Shown here piece after piece: positions 1-9,049 of a stretch of DNA of 64,000 nucleotides (positions are counted from its first letter, which is position 1; every line of letters starts with the position of its first letter). The stretch comes from Vibrio neptunius (lineage in GTDB: Bacteria > Pseudomonadota > Gammaproteobacteria > Enterobacterales > Vibrionaceae): positions 434,001 through 498,000 of the forward strand of contig CP079860.1 in NCBI GenBank assembly GCA_019339365.1, in the 5' to 3' direction. Under the pieces are notes generated by a model that saw only the letters and a list, made by a program, of their open reading frames with translations, had not been told where the DNA came from and searched no databases. The position numbers and the translations under genes are program-made.

Positions 1-1
1 A

Positions 2-781
2 AGTGGCAAGCTGATCAGCAGTCACAGCACGTTCCGTTTTACCCAAAGCACCACCAAACGCATCGTCAGTGCGACAATCTTTGCCTTGATGATTGCTTGT
101 GCGGGATGGGCATTAATGCGCGATCCTTACACAATCCAATTTACCCGCCTTGAATCGCCAAGATTAGCAGCACCGTTTGGTGCAGACGCCGTCGGTCGAG
201 ATCTGCTTGCTCGTGTTGGCGGCGGTATGATGTCGACAATCAAAATGGGCATCATCGCAACGTTCCTAAGTTTGGTGATTGGTTTACTACTCGGTTTCGT
301 GACTCGTTACAGCCAAGGCTTAATTGAGATCACCAAAGGTGTGCCATACATTGTGGCGGGTCTGCTGATCGCTGGTCTTACAGGGATGAACCCAAACAGT
401 GCCTTGATTGCGATTGTTATGGTGTCATGGGCACCATTAGCAGCGCACTGTGCAAGTTTGTTGATGGAAGCCAAAGCGCTACCTTATACGCATCTTGCGC
501 CCATTTGGGGAACCAGTCAGTGGCGAGTACTCCGTTACTACTTGTTACCTTATGTGCTGCCGCCATTGATTCGTCACGCGTTTCTACGTTTGCCGTACAT
601 TACGCTCAGCCTGACTTCTCTGAGTTTTATCGGACTTGGCGTTAAGCCGCCAGAACCTGAGTGGGGCTTATTGATTGCAGAGAACCTGCCTTACATAGAG
701 CGCTCGCCATTAGGTGTCTTGCTGCCAATCTCAGGCTTAGTTTTGATGGCAATTGCAATCAATCTATTGTTCGGTGATTAG
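2..781 (+). CDS. Peptide ABC transporter permease, DppC/SapC type (5' end outside window)
   Basis: The reading frame is open from the left edge, so the true start lies outside the window. About 260 residues are visible. There are several hydrophobic segments and a binding-protein-dependent permease EAA loop (starting EAKALPYTHLAPIWG), followed by the family ending FIGLGVKPPEPEWG. This is the DppC/OppC/SapC class, an inner-membrane channel subunit for oligopeptide import. The N-terminal part just before GADAVGRDLLARV matches the usual periplasmic LGTDxxGRDxLSR motif. The protein stops soon after NLLFGD, slightly early for the family. Reading one extra T in the GATTAGG at about 778 would add only six residues, so I leave the stop as it is. 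Substrate is not determinable. No ATPase gene follows. Confidence 0.85.
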   Translation, partial: SGKLISSHSTFRFTQSTTKRIVSATIFALMIACAGWALMRDPYTIQFTRLESPRLAAPFGADAVGRDLLARVGGGMMSTIKMGIIATFLSLVIGLLLGFVTRYSQGLIEITKGVPYIVAGLLIAGLTGMNPNSALIAIVMVSWAPLAAHCASLLMEAKALPYTHLAPIWGTSQWRVLRYYLLPYVLPPLIRHAFLRLPYITLSLTSLSFIGLGVKPPEPEWGLLIAENLPYIERSPLGVLLPISGLVLMAIAINLLFGD

Positions 782-1125
782 GAATGAGTCGCTTCTAATC
801 ATCGATTTCTCCACCTCCCATCACCGGTCAATTACACCAGCGTGCAGCTAACGGTTGAACTAATATGAATTTAACTGCATACCATGTTGCTATACATCAC
901 AAATTATCAGATAACAAACTTATCAATTAAAAGACCATAAAAATCGCATAAATAATTGAAAATGTTGATTTTGAGATCTAGAACATTAGCTCTACCTATG
1001 AATTACATGTATCTCATTGTTATTATTTGATATGCATTCATTTTTATAAAAAATGTTAATTTTAACATTTTTATAACTTAATCTTTTATGAAGAATGGAA
1101 AGGATGGTTTAACAAGGAGTCACAC
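782..1125. other. Intergenic region between permease and M28 peptidase
   Basis: This is 344 bp of AT-rich sequence, especially from 880 to 1085, with no convincing gene and no clear terminator hairpin after the permease. The AT-rich right half probably holds the promoter of the peptidase gene. A strong ribosome binding site, AAGGAG, lies just before the ATG at 1126. Confidence 0.5.
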
Positions 1126-2916
1126 ATGCAAGTAAGCATAACAACAAAAAAATCCATTCTCGCGACTGTTATCAGCACCACCATGCTATCAGGGTGTTTC
1201 TGGGACGATCCACGTGAGGTGGCAAAATACGTCAGTGAAAACATCGATAGAGATGAAGTCGTCAGCCACCTAGTAACGCTAGAAGGTTTGGCTTCTGCCA
1301 CTACAGATGGCAATTCCATTACTCGTGCAGCTGGCACCAAGGGGTACGCCAACTCAGTTGAGTTCATTGTCGAAACAATGAAAGAACATGGTTACATCGT
1401 TACTACACAAGAGTTTGACTTCCGTGCTTGGGAAGAGCTAGCTGGTACGAAAGCCAACGTCGATGGCAAAGATCTTATCAGTGTACGTGAAGCCAGTGAC
1501 GGCGTTGAAGCAGACTTTGCTGTCATGTCTTACTCAGGTAATTCCAACGGCCAGATTAGTGGCGAGCTCGCGTTCGTTACACCAGACTTCCGCTTTGATG
1601 CACCCGATTACGACAGTACTGATGGCTGTGAAGCATCCGACTTCACAGGCAAAGACGTCACAGGCAAGATTGCCGTTATCCAACGAGGTGGTTGTGCGTT
1701 TGACGCCAAAGTTGTCAACGCACAGAATGCGGGTGCGAAAGCGGTTATCGTCTTCAACCAAGGCAACGATGAAGGTAGAAAGTCTGTCGTTAGCGGCACG
1801 CTAGGCAGTGACACGAAAGCGACCATCGCCGCTTTGGGCGCGCGCTTCGATCTTGGTCAAGAGTGGTACAACAAAGCACAATCTGAAACGGTATTGGCCA
1901 ACCTTACGGTCAATGTGAAAGACGAAGATGTCGTAACGCAAAACATTCTTGCTGAAACCCCTCGCGGGAACGACGATCAAGTCGTCATGCTTGGTGCTCA
2001 CCTTGACTCTGTTCCAGAAGGTCCAGGTATCAATGATAACGGCACAGGTACAGCTGGCCTACTTGAATATGCGGTGACCCTATCTGAGCTTGAAGTACCT
2101 GTGAAGAACAAAGTTCGCTTCGCATGGTGGGCGGCTGAAGAAGCAGGTCTAGTCGGATCTGAGTACTACACCAATGACTTGTTCCAACCAATCTACAATG
2201 ATGCACAAGCTCAAATTCTTGAAGAACTAGGTTTGAAAGATCCAAGTGAGCTAACGCCTGAGCAAGTAGAACTGGTCGAAGCCCGTTACACTGAGCTCAA
2301 TAAAGTGAAGTTGTACCTGAACTTCGACATGATCGGTTCACCTAACTACATCTATGGTGTGATGGACGGTGACTTGTCCGATACTAAAGACAGCCCAGAT
2401 AATGCTTACACTGGCGATTTCAAACCGCCATACGGCACATCTGACATCGAATCTATCTTCCAAGAGTTCTTTACTGATAAAGAAGAAGCAACCATTCCTC
2501 AAGCTCTATCGAAACGCTCTGACTACGCAGGTTTTGCTGATTGGGGTGTTGCATTTGGTGGCCTGTTCACTGGTGCTGAGAAAGTGAAAACTGCTGAAGA
2601 AGTTGAGAAATTCGGCGGTGACATCGATGTGTCTTATGATAAGTGTTACCATCAGGCGTGTGATGACGTGAACAACGTTAACCAGAACGCGCTTTATACC
2701 AATACTCAGTCACTTGCTTACGTAACAACTTACTACGCAATGAGCAAACAGTTGTTCCCAGAGCAGCCAGCAGAGCCAGAAGTGAAAGCGCAACGTGCCT
2801 TCTCTACTGCTGAAGCGCCAAAAGAGAAACTACGCATTGGCGAAAGACTCAAAGCGGCCGACAGCGTCTCTGACCACGATCACTTCCACGGTGATTTTGA
2901 TCAAGACCTGAAATAA
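1126..2916 (+). CDS. M28 family metallo-aminopeptidase lipoprotein with PA domain
   Basis: This 596-residue protein has a lipoprotein signal with lipobox LSGC at residues 21-24, so it is probably anchored in the outer membrane. A protease-associated (PA) domain occupies roughly residues 140-275. The M28 di-zinc core follows: His292 in GAHLDS, Asp304 in INDNGTG, the Glu338-Glu339 pair in WAAEEAG, Asp in LNFDMIG, and a late His in CYHQACD. These are the expected zinc ligands and catalytic base. The likely role is release of N-terminal amino acids from peptides outside the cytoplasm. The C-terminus is charged and His/Asp rich (DHDHFHGDFDQD). It is a single-gene unit with its own terminator. The start is supported by AAGGAG 8 bases upstream. 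Confidence 0.9.
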   Translation: MQVSITTKKSILATVISTTMLSGCFWDDPREVAKYVSENIDRDEVVSHLVTLEGLASATTDGNSITRAAGTKGYANSVEFIVETMKEHGYIVTTQEFDFRAWEELAGTKANVDGKDLISVREASDGVEADFAVMSYSGNSNGQISGELAFVTPDFRFDAPDYDSTDGCEASDFTGKDVTGKIAVIQRGGCAFDAKVVNAQNAGAKAVIVFNQGNDEGRKSVVSGTLGSDTKATIAALGARFDLGQEWYNKAQSETVLANLTVNVKDEDVVTQNILAETPRGNDDQVVMLGAHLDSVPEGPGINDNGTGTAGLLEYAVTLSELEVPVKNKVRFAWWAAEEAGLVGSEYYTNDLFQPIYNDAQAQILEELGLKDPSELTPEQVELVEARYTELNKVKLYLNFDMIGSPNYIYGVMDGDLSDTKDSPDNAYTGDFKPPYGTSDIESIFQEFFTDKEEATIPQALSKRSDYAGFADWGVAFGGLFTGAEKVKTAEEVEKFGGDIDVSYDKCYHQACDDVNNVNQNALYTNTQSLAYVTTYYAMSKQLFPEQPAEPEVKAQRAFSTAEAPKEKLRIGERLKAADSVSDHDHFHGDFDQDLK

Positions 2917-2932
2917 TCACCTTTCATAATAC

Positions 2933-2959
2933 AAACGCCGTGCCTCGCACGGCGTTTTT
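2933..2959 (+). terminator. Rho-independent terminator after the M28 peptidase gene
   Basis: An 11-bp perfect stem (AAACGCCGTGC at 2933-2943 with GCACGGCGTTT at 2947-2957) has a 3-base loop and a T run. Confidence 0.9.
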
Positions 2960-3087
2960 CGTTCTATCTCACGTTTTCGTCACTGAGCCTCTTTCTACGC
3001 CCCACACTCTCGCCAAAAGGAGGAGTCAAACCCCATCAACTTCCACTAGCCTTAAATCAACCTCAATAGGAATGGCTAGATTGTTGA

Positions 3088-4890
3088 ATGAAGAAGTACA
3101 ATATTTATCAGGTCTTTACCCGCCTGTTTGGCAACACGAATACCACCAATCAGCCATGGGGCAACATAGATACCAATGGGGTTGGCAAGTTCAGTCACTT
3201 TACTGAAAAGGCTTTAAATGAAATTCGTGATTTGGGCATCACACACATCTGGTTTACTGGCGTACCACATCATGCTCTGGTCAATGATTACACGCATGTA
3301 GGAATCGATAATGATCACCCTTCGGTTGTCAAAGGCCGTGCAGGCTCTCCTTACGCGGTAAAGGACTACTACTCCGTCAACCCAGATTTAGCGGATGCCC
3401 CCTGTCGACGAAATCAGGAATTCGACGATTTAATCAGTCGCACCCACCATGCTGGCCTCAAAGTCATCATCGACATTGTGCCTAATCATGTCGCTCGTGT
3501 TTATAAAGGATTAAACAATCCTTCGGGCGTGGAAGATTTTGGGGCTCACGATGACACCAATGTCTGCTATCACAAAGACAACAACTTCTACTACATTCCA
3601 GATACTCCTTTTGAACTGCCAAGCGAATTATCGCCTGAAAATATCCTTGGAGGTGAGGGACATCCTCATTTAAAAACCCCTTATCAGGAGTTTCCGGCGA
3701 AATGGACCGGCAACGGCTCAAGGAAAGCTCAACCGTCCATTGATGATTGGTACGAGACTGTAAAAGTCAATTATGGTGTTCGCCCTGACGGTAGCAAAGA
3801 CTTTCCTATATTACCGAAAGAATACCGTCTCAAACCTCACTCAGATCACCATCAATTCTGGCAGGATAAATCCGTTCCGGATTCATGGAAAAAGTTTCGG
3901 GACATTGCACTTTACTGGCTTGAAAAAGGCGTCGATGGCTTTCGCTACGATATGGCCGAAATGGTGCCTGTCGAGTTCTGGAGCTATCTCAACTCTTCGA
4001 TAAAAATGGCTAACCAAGATACCTTTCTGATGGCTGAAGTCTATCAGCCGGAACTTTATCGCGACTATATCCAGCTCGGAAAAATGGATTACCTCTACGA
4101 CAAGGTTGATCTCTATGACCAGTTGAAATCAATTATACAAGGTCACGGTTCTACGCGAGAGATTGGCCGCATTGAGTATCAGCTACGCGATATTGAGCAC
4201 CATATGCTGCACTTTCTCGACAACCATGATGAACAGAGACTTGCCTCGCCTGAATTTGCAGGATGTGCTCAAAAAGGCAAACCCGCCATGTTGGTGTCTA
4301 CTTGCCTATCAAGTTCCCCTAGCATGATCTATTTTGGTCAGGAAGTCGGTGAACCTGGGGCGGAGCTTGGCGGATTTGGCACACCCAGCCGCACGTCGAT
4401 ATTCGACTATGTGGGCGTCCCTCACCATCAACGTTGGATGAACCATGGTGCTTTTGACGGAGGCCAACTGAGTGAGGAAGAAAAAGCGCTAAGACTCTTC
4501 TACCAAAAGCTGCTTAACCTAACATTAAAAAGCTCTGCGCTATTGGGAAACTATCATGACCTTTACGCAGCGAACTTTGACAGTTTCGGCGAAATGCAAG
4601 ATCAGTTGTTCGCTTTCGCCAGATCCAGTGAACAACAAAAGCTGATTGTTGTTGCCAATTTCAGCGCGCAACAAGGTAAACAAGTCGAACTGATTATCCC
4701 TTACTCAATCATTATTGAGTGGCAGCTGCTTCCCGGACAATATCGTTGGATAGATAGGATCAGTGACTCGGAGTACACCCTGAATGTGACTCAAACCTCC
4801 GCTTCTATTTCTATGTTGCTTTCCCCACTGGCAAGCCTGTTTCTAGAGCTTGAAGCCCCTGATTCGGAACAAAAAGGTGGTGAGCAGTAA
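3088..4890 (+). CDS. GH13 alpha-amylase family enzyme, cytoplasmic
   Basis: This 600-residue protein has no signal peptide. All four conserved GH13 regions are present: DIVPNH (Asp129 to His134), GFRYDMAE with nucleophile Asp288, LMAEVY with acid/base Glu317, and LDNHDE with Asp378. A C-terminal beta domain follows from about residue 500. It should hydrolyse or transfer alpha-1,4-glucans inside the cell. The exact product (amylase, maltogenic enzyme, transglycosylase) cannot be told. The start is fixed because an in-frame TGA sits immediately before the ATG at 3088, although the ribosome binding site (AGGAATGG, about 12 bases upstream) is weakly placed. A GGAGGAG at 3019-3025 resembles part of a MalT box only weakly. 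Confidence 0.88.
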   Translation: MKKYNIYQVFTRLFGNTNTTNQPWGNIDTNGVGKFSHFTEKALNEIRDLGITHIWFTGVPHHALVNDYTHVGIDNDHPSVVKGRAGSPYAVKDYYSVNPDLADAPCRRNQEFDDLISRTHHAGLKVIIDIVPNHVARVYKGLNNPSGVEDFGAHDDTNVCYHKDNNFYYIPDTPFELPSELSPENILGGEGHPHLKTPYQEFPAKWTGNGSRKAQPSIDDWYETVKVNYGVRPDGSKDFPILPKEYRLKPHSDHHQFWQDKSVPDSWKKFRDIALYWLEKGVDGFRYDMAEMVPVEFWSYLNSSIKMANQDTFLMAEVYQPELYRDYIQLGKMDYLYDKVDLYDQLKSIIQGHGSTREIGRIEYQLRDIEHHMLHFLDNHDEQRLASPEFAGCAQKGKPAMLVSTCLSSSPSMIYFGQEVGEPGAELGGFGTPSRTSIFDYVGVPHHQRWMNHGAFDGGQLSEEEKALRLFYQKLLNLTLKSSALLGNYHDLYAANFDSFGEMQDQLFAFARSSEQQKLIVVANFSAQQGKQVELIIPYSIIIEWQLLPGQYRWIDRISDSEYTLNVTQTSASISMLLSPLASLFLELEAPDSEQKGGEQ

Positions 4891-5051
4891 CTGCGAAGTC
4901 TCGATTCAGCTTGGGCCCGCGTCTCTTCAATTCTTATCGAAAGCGAACGCTAATACACGTCTTATAGAACTCGATTGCCCAGATATCTCTGGGCAATACT
5001 ATTTCGTTTCGAATTTAATCTTTCTAATAATCAATCCATTACCTTTCACAT

Positions 5052-5399
5052 TTGCTATTTTTAATTTTAATTGCAAAGACATACATCTTCTATGCCATAT
5101 GGTTTTTGATTCCAACCATGGCATTGGCGGGTATTACGGGGGCGAAAATGGCACCGAAGGTCACAAGAGGGCCGATTGCAGCAAAGAAAAAGCGCATGCC
5201 CTTTATCGCGTTGAATGGTTTGCTGGTTCTGACGCCGGCAGCCATCTTTCTTCACTATCTTGCAAGCGCAGAGCAGTTTACCAGCACGTTTTACATCATT
5301 CAGATTATTGAATTAATTGCGGGCTTCACCAACTTGATACTAATGAGCATGAGTATCCGAGACGTTATGCAGCAGAAAAAGCCCGCACAATTAGCCTAA
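5052..5399 (+). CDS. Small membrane protein of unknown function
   Basis: There are about 115 residues and three hydrophobic segments: residues 2-27, about 50-70, and about 80-97. The middle carries a basic stretch (KVTRGPIAAKKKR). The start is uncertain. The frame opens at 5031 with no ATG before 5118, so TTG at 5052 is the earliest usual start that keeps the first membrane segment, and the ATG at 5118 would remove most of it. Neither has a good ribosome binding site. The stop overlaps the end of the convergent DsbA-like gene by 4 bases. I do not recognise the family, but composition and length look like a real gene. Confidence 0.6.
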   Translation: MLFLILIAKTYIFYAIWFLIPTMALAGITGAKMAPKVTRGPIAAKKKRMPFIALNGLLVLTPAAIFLHYLASAEQFTSTFYIIQIIELIAGFTNLILMSMSIRDVMQQKKPAQLA

Positions 5400-6010
5400 G
5401 CCATTAAACGATGGATCTGCTCAATGGTATCTTGGGCAGATTCATAATCAACGGGCAGCTCGACCACACCATTGGCCGTCTCTACAAACAAGGATGGGAA
5501 ACTATTCCCACCGATAGAACGAGCGAAACCCAGTTCCTCCATAAATTGTTGGTTTAGAGCTTCAGACTGAAAATCTTGCAAGAACTGCGCTTCATCAAGA
5601 CCAATCTCCGCAGCTATCGCAATCAATACTTCACTGTCACTCGGGTTTCGTGCTTGAAGGTAATAAGCATGCTGGATGGCGCGTAGCATCTCTTTCTCCG
5701 CTCCCTGCTTGCGTGCCGCTAACACTGCTCGACAAGAAGGATAAGTTGAGCGCTTAGGGGTGTTTTTCGTCCAGAAGTCATAGTTGAACTCAGTGCCCAG
5801 ATAGTTTTCGATCTTTTTCCAATACGAGGCAATTTGTTCACGCATGGCGATGGGCATAGGCTCCATAGAGTCTGGCGCCAACCCCCCAACCACATACTGC
5901 ACTGTCACCTCATCAGCTAACGCACTCTGGATTTTTTCCCAAGTGGGTTTGTAACCCCAACACCAAGAACACATAGGGTCGTAAACGTAGTAGAGTTTGG
6001 CTGTTTGCAT
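5396..6010 (-). CDS. DsbA family thioredoxin-fold protein (CSWC)
   Basis: This 204-residue protein has no signal peptide. The active-site motif CSWC is at residues 14-17 after the first beta strand, and a cis-proline loop appears in GNSFPSLFV. This is the DsbA/FrnE/2-hydroxychromene-2-carboxylate isomerase superfamily, in its soluble cytoplasmic form. It probably acts as a thiol-disulfide oxidoreductase or glutathione-dependent enzyme. Its partner is unknown. It stands alone and converges on the small membrane-protein gene. Confidence 0.85.
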   Translation of the reverse strand: MQTAKLYYVYDPMCSWCWGYKPTWEKIQSALADEVTVQYVVGGLAPDSMEPMPIAMREQIASYWKKIENYLGTEFNYDFWTKNTPKRSTYPSCRAVLAARKQGAEKEMLRAIQHAYYLQARNPSDSEVLIAIAAEIGLDEAQFLQDFQSEALNQQFMEELGFARSIGGNSFPSLFVETANGVVELPVDYESAQDTIEQIHRLMA

Positions 6011-6180
6011 GAGTTCATCCTTATAGTGAGTAGCGAATCAGGGTCTACATCACCAATTCGTCTATTTCCTTTAACCCCATAGAGGTAATTGTTACCTCTG
6101 CTTGATCGAGATCATTTTAACAAAGTGATTACATCATTTATGTTGACATAATGTTACAGAGATTAACAAGAGGGATACCC

Positions 6181-6363
6181 ATGGAACTGAAAAAAGACCC
6201 AAGATGTTACACTGACGTTTGTGTAGGTGGTAAATGGTTTCATCATGATCACTGTACCAGTAAAGCGTATATGCTCAAGGGCGGTGCGGATGTGAGTGTG
6301 GAATTTAACAAAATACCTGAAACAGAAGACGAACTTATTGAACTGTTAGTTCAGAGTGTTTAA
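6181..6363 (+). CDS. Small Cys/His-rich protein of unknown function
   Basis: There are 60 residues from ATG 6181, which has AAGAGG about 8 bases upstream. An upstream ATG at 6151 has no such site. The first half has a compact set of possible metal ligands (CYTDVC, then WFHHDHC), and the second half is acidic and helical. The pattern suggests a small zinc- or other metal-binding protein, but this is inference. I do not recognise the family. A strong terminator follows directly. Confidence 0.6.
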   Translation: MELKKDPRCYTDVCVGGKWFHHDHCTSKAYMLKGGADVSVEFNKIPETEDELIELLVQSV

Positions 6364-6367
6364 ACAG

Positions 6368-6407
6368 CAAGCGCTTAGCAGCCCCCATTGCTAAGCGCTT
6401 GTTGTTT
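6368..6407. terminator. Bidirectional terminator
   Basis: A 13-bp perfect stem (CAAGCGCTTAGCA at 6368-6380 with TGCTAAGCGCTTG at 6389-6401) is flanked by short A/T tracts. It serves the small Cys/His-rich gene on the left and the LysE gene on the right. Confidence 0.85.
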
Positions 6408-6412
6408 ATCTG

Positions 6413-7039
6413 CTATTTATTGATTGCGAGGTAAGTACCAGCAGCAATCATTACACCGCCAGCTCCTTGATTCAGCTTGCGTTGAGCACTTGGTGTTTTC
6501 AACACTTTAACCAGTCGCCCTGCGCCAATCGCGATCATCATTAACCCTGTCATTAGAGCAACAACGCTTAATACCGCAGCCAGTGCAATATCCTGACTAT
6601 TAAGAACGGTTAAGTCCATAAACGTTGGCAGAAATGAAATATAAAATAAGATCACTTTAGGGTTCGAAGCCGAGATCAGAAAGCCCTGCACAAATCCGGT
6701 GATATGAGACGGAGCTTTTGGTGTTTGATCTTGTTGAATCGCTTCACTGGCCTCAGGCAGTGCTTTGATCATCTTATAGCCGAGATAGATGAGGTAAGCC
6801 GCACCGACGTAGCGAATCAACACAAACAGTGTTGCCCAGTTTTCTGCTATTGCAGCCAAACCCAAGCAGGCTAAAAGGAGATAGATAACATCGCTCGCAA
6901 CCATTCCAGCAGACAGAGAAATACAGTGTTTTGCACCTGAAACCATCGCACGAGCAACAATGGCAAATACGCCCGGCCCAGGTGTGATGCTAAAGATCAA
7001 CATAGCGATAAAAAAGGTGATCGCACTTTCAACGGTCAT
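6413..7039 (-). CDS. LysE/RhtB family amino-acid exporter
   Basis: This 208-residue inner-membrane protein has about six hydrophobic segments. The family N-terminus includes ITPGPGVFAIVARAM, and GFVQGFLISASNPKVILF marks the second half. The family exports amino acids such as lysine, threonine or homoserine lactone. The substrate here cannot be told from sequence. It is a single gene ending at the shared terminator. Confidence 0.9.
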   Translation of the reverse strand: MTVESAITFFIAMLIFSITPGPGVFAIVARAMVSGAKHCISLSAGMVASDVIYLLLACLGLAAIAENWATLFVLIRYVGAAYLIYLGYKMIKALPEASEAIQQDQTPKAPSHITGFVQGFLISASNPKVILFYISFLPTFMDLTVLNSQDIALAAVLSVVALMTGLMMIAIGAGRLVKVLKTPSAQRKLNQGAGGVMIAAGTYLAINK

Positions 7040-7215
7040 GGCTGTGCCTCATACATAGTGGGTTACTGAAAAGTAACATGATTGTATAAAAATACAATCG
7101 CCTTGCAGTATTCAAACCCACTAGAATTTCAGCCAACTGGCATACTCGGGAACCGTATCTTTCAGATCCATGTAAATCCAAACCATGCGATCGACAAACC
7201 CTGCTTTGAATACCA

Positions 7216-8001
7216 TTACCACATACTGGTAAATTTGCTTTGCATCGCTCTGCTGATGGGAATACTGTCGTCCCCCATTACCGCAACCATTTTGCCGGAA
7301 AAGTCCTTCTTCACTTTATCTATCATCGAGACATTAACCACACTCGAGCGATGTACTTGCCAAAACAACTCCGGATCCAGCTGAGCCAGCAGTTCCTTAA
7401 GTGACGTTCGCAGAACATACTCGACTTTGTTGCCCTGCTCTCGCTTGTACAGAGAGACGTATTTGTCTTCTGCTTTGAAATAAAGCACCTCTGACAAAGC
7501 AATGAGATGAATCTCTTCGCCCTTGCTTGCTCTAATCCAACTTAAGTATTTCGGCTGAGCAGGCGCGTTGAGCTGCTGAATCTGATTCAGCAAAGTGCCA
7601 AGCTCTGTCACGGGTTCAGCGCTATGTAACCTCGCTTTCAGTTTTTCAACGCATTGAGTAAGACGAGCATCAGAGACAGGCTTAAGCAGATAATCCGCCG
7701 CATTAGTTTCAAAAGCTTGGACAGCGTATTCGTCATACGCCGTCACAAACACAATATGAGGTTGGCAATCACGCTTAGAGAGCTTCTTCGCCAATGACAT
7801 ACCATCCAGCCCGGGCATTTTTATATCCAGAAATACCACTTGAGGCCGATGTTGCTCAATCATTTCAAGGGCTTGCTCACCATTCGCAGCCTGCCCGACA
7901 ATATCGAGTTCAGGCCAATACTCAGCAAGCGCCTGATTAAGATGACGACGCAGCAACGGCTCATCGTCAGCAATGACGGCGGTAAGAAGATCAGTTTGCA
8001 T
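7216..8001 (-). CDS. LytTR-family response regulator
   Basis: There are 261 residues from the ATG at 8001, which follows the kinase reading frame naturally; a longer frame from 8055 only adds kinase-overlap residues. The receiver domain is at residues 8-125, with acidic pocket Asp12-Asp13, phosphoacceptor Asp59 in VVFLDIKMPG, VTAYD and LLKPVSD. The C-terminal LytTR DNA-binding domain (about 155-261) includes YFKAEDKYVSLY and FWQVHRSSVVNV. It overlaps the histidine kinase gene by 11 bases, so the two are translationally coupled and form one two-component system. The direct repeats at 13700-13749 are a plausible operator for it. Confidence 0.92.
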   Translation of the reverse strand: MQTDLLTAVIADDEPLLRRHLNQALAEYWPELDIVGQAANGEQALEMIEQHRPQVVFLDIKMPGLDGMSLAKKLSKRDCQPHIVFVTAYDEYAVQAFETNAADYLLKPVSDARLTQCVEKLKARLHSAEPVTELGTLLNQIQQLNAPAQPKYLSWIRASKGEEIHLIALSEVLYFKAEDKYVSLYKREQGNKVEYVLRTSLKELLAQLDPELFWQVHRSSVVNVSMIDKVKKDFSGKMVAVMGDDSIPISRAMQSKFTSMW

Positions 8002-9049
8002 CCATGTTTTCCTCAAGTTTCTCCAATGAGCGACGTTGTACAGACAACTGAGCAATCACACCACCCGATGCATTCTCTTTCAGGTTCAGTGACGCATGTT
8101 GACCAAACAAGGTGGTGAGCCGATGACGAATATTGTCCAGCCCAATACCTTGCCCAGCATGACTAGGCGTATCGCTAAAACCAATCCCATTGTCGATAAC
8201 AGAAATGGTCACACTATCCTGATTTTCAGCAACCTCTACTGTTATTTTTCCACCGACAGAGCTGGGTTCAATGCCATGTTGTACTGCGTTCTCCACTAGC
8301 GGTTGAACCAACAGAGGCGGTATATTGAGGTCACCCAAACAATGGTCGGAGATTTCATAATTCAAGCGTTCTCCGAGCCGTATTTTTTGAATGGCAAGGT
8401 AAGCATCCACCAGCTCCAATTCGCCTTTTAAGGTCGTATTGTACTGACGACTGCGTTGTAACGTCCCGCGTAACAGCTCGGTCAGTTTCTCCAACATCCG
8501 CTTGGCGCTTGTCGCATCGCTATCTATCAATACGCTAATGTTAGCCAGTGTATTAAACAAGAAGTGAGGTTCAATCTGGCTTTGCAGCTGTTTTAGTTGG
8601 CTTAGTAGCAGTGCTTTCTCTTGCTCCGTTTGAATACGGCGAGCCCGTTCCAGCTCCTTTTGAGTCTGCAGCTTTTGCTCATGCGTATAGAAATACAGAA
8701 AACAAGCCGCTGAGAAAATAAACCCAAGAATGATGACCGGCTTCATCTGGCTGAAGTCGGCAAACTTGTCGTATTTGCTTAACCAATAGTAGGCATTGGT
8801 CGTACCAAACACCATTGAAGCGCCAATAGACAACATGCTCAGCTGACGCCGAGTCCAATGCTCACTCGTCCACTGCAATAAATGAGAACTCAATACTGCG
8901 CTGTATCCGTAGCCGAAACTGATAAGAATATGCTCCCAAAACGGGCTTGGCCAGATAGCATGTGTGGCGAATGCGATGATGAGGCAAAAGACTGAGGTGA
9001 ACACCAAACTCTTCAATACGTCTGTTAAACGAGTAGCAAAGTCAGTCAT
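7991..9049 (-). CDS. LytS/YehU-type sensor histidine kinase
   Basis: This 352-residue protein has four N-terminal membrane segments within about residues 15-122, a coiled coil (124-156), then the His_kinase family box QIEPHFLFNTLANIS with phospho-acceptor His162. A HATPase domain with NAVQHG and DNGIGF follows. There is no separate extracellular sensor domain, so sensing is probably within the membrane or through a partner. The start ATG at 9049 overlaps the stop of the upstream barrel gene by one base (TGATG). It is the cognate kinase of the LytTR regulator. Confidence 0.92.
   Translation of the reverse strand: MTDFATRLTDVLKSLVFTSVFCLIIAFATHAIWPSPFWEHILISFGYGYSAVLSSHLLQWTSEHWTRRQLSMLSIGASMVFGTTNAYYWLSKYDKFADFSQMKPVIILGFIFSAACFLYFYTHEQKLQTQKELERARRIQTEQEKALLLSQLKQLQSQIEPHFLFNTLANISVLIDSDATSAKRMLEKLTELLRGTLQRSRQYNTTLKGELELVDAYLAIQKIRLGERLNYEISDHCLGDLNIPPLLVQPLVENAVQHGIEPSSVGGKITVEVAENQDSVTISVIDNGIGFSDTPSHAGQGIGLDNIRHRLTTLFGQHASLNLKENASGGVIAQLSVQRRSLEKLEENMDAN

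Noticed and set aside
770..805. Frameshift at the end of the peptide permease gene
   Set aside because: An extra T would extend the protein by only six residues, too little to judge.
3019..3025. MalT-like GGAGGAG upstream of the GH13 amylase
   Set aside because: Only about 7 of 10 positions match and no second box is near.
4850..5311. Plus-strand frame of 153 codons
   Set aside because: It overlaps the GH13 gene end and the better small membrane protein in another frame, and has random-looking composition.
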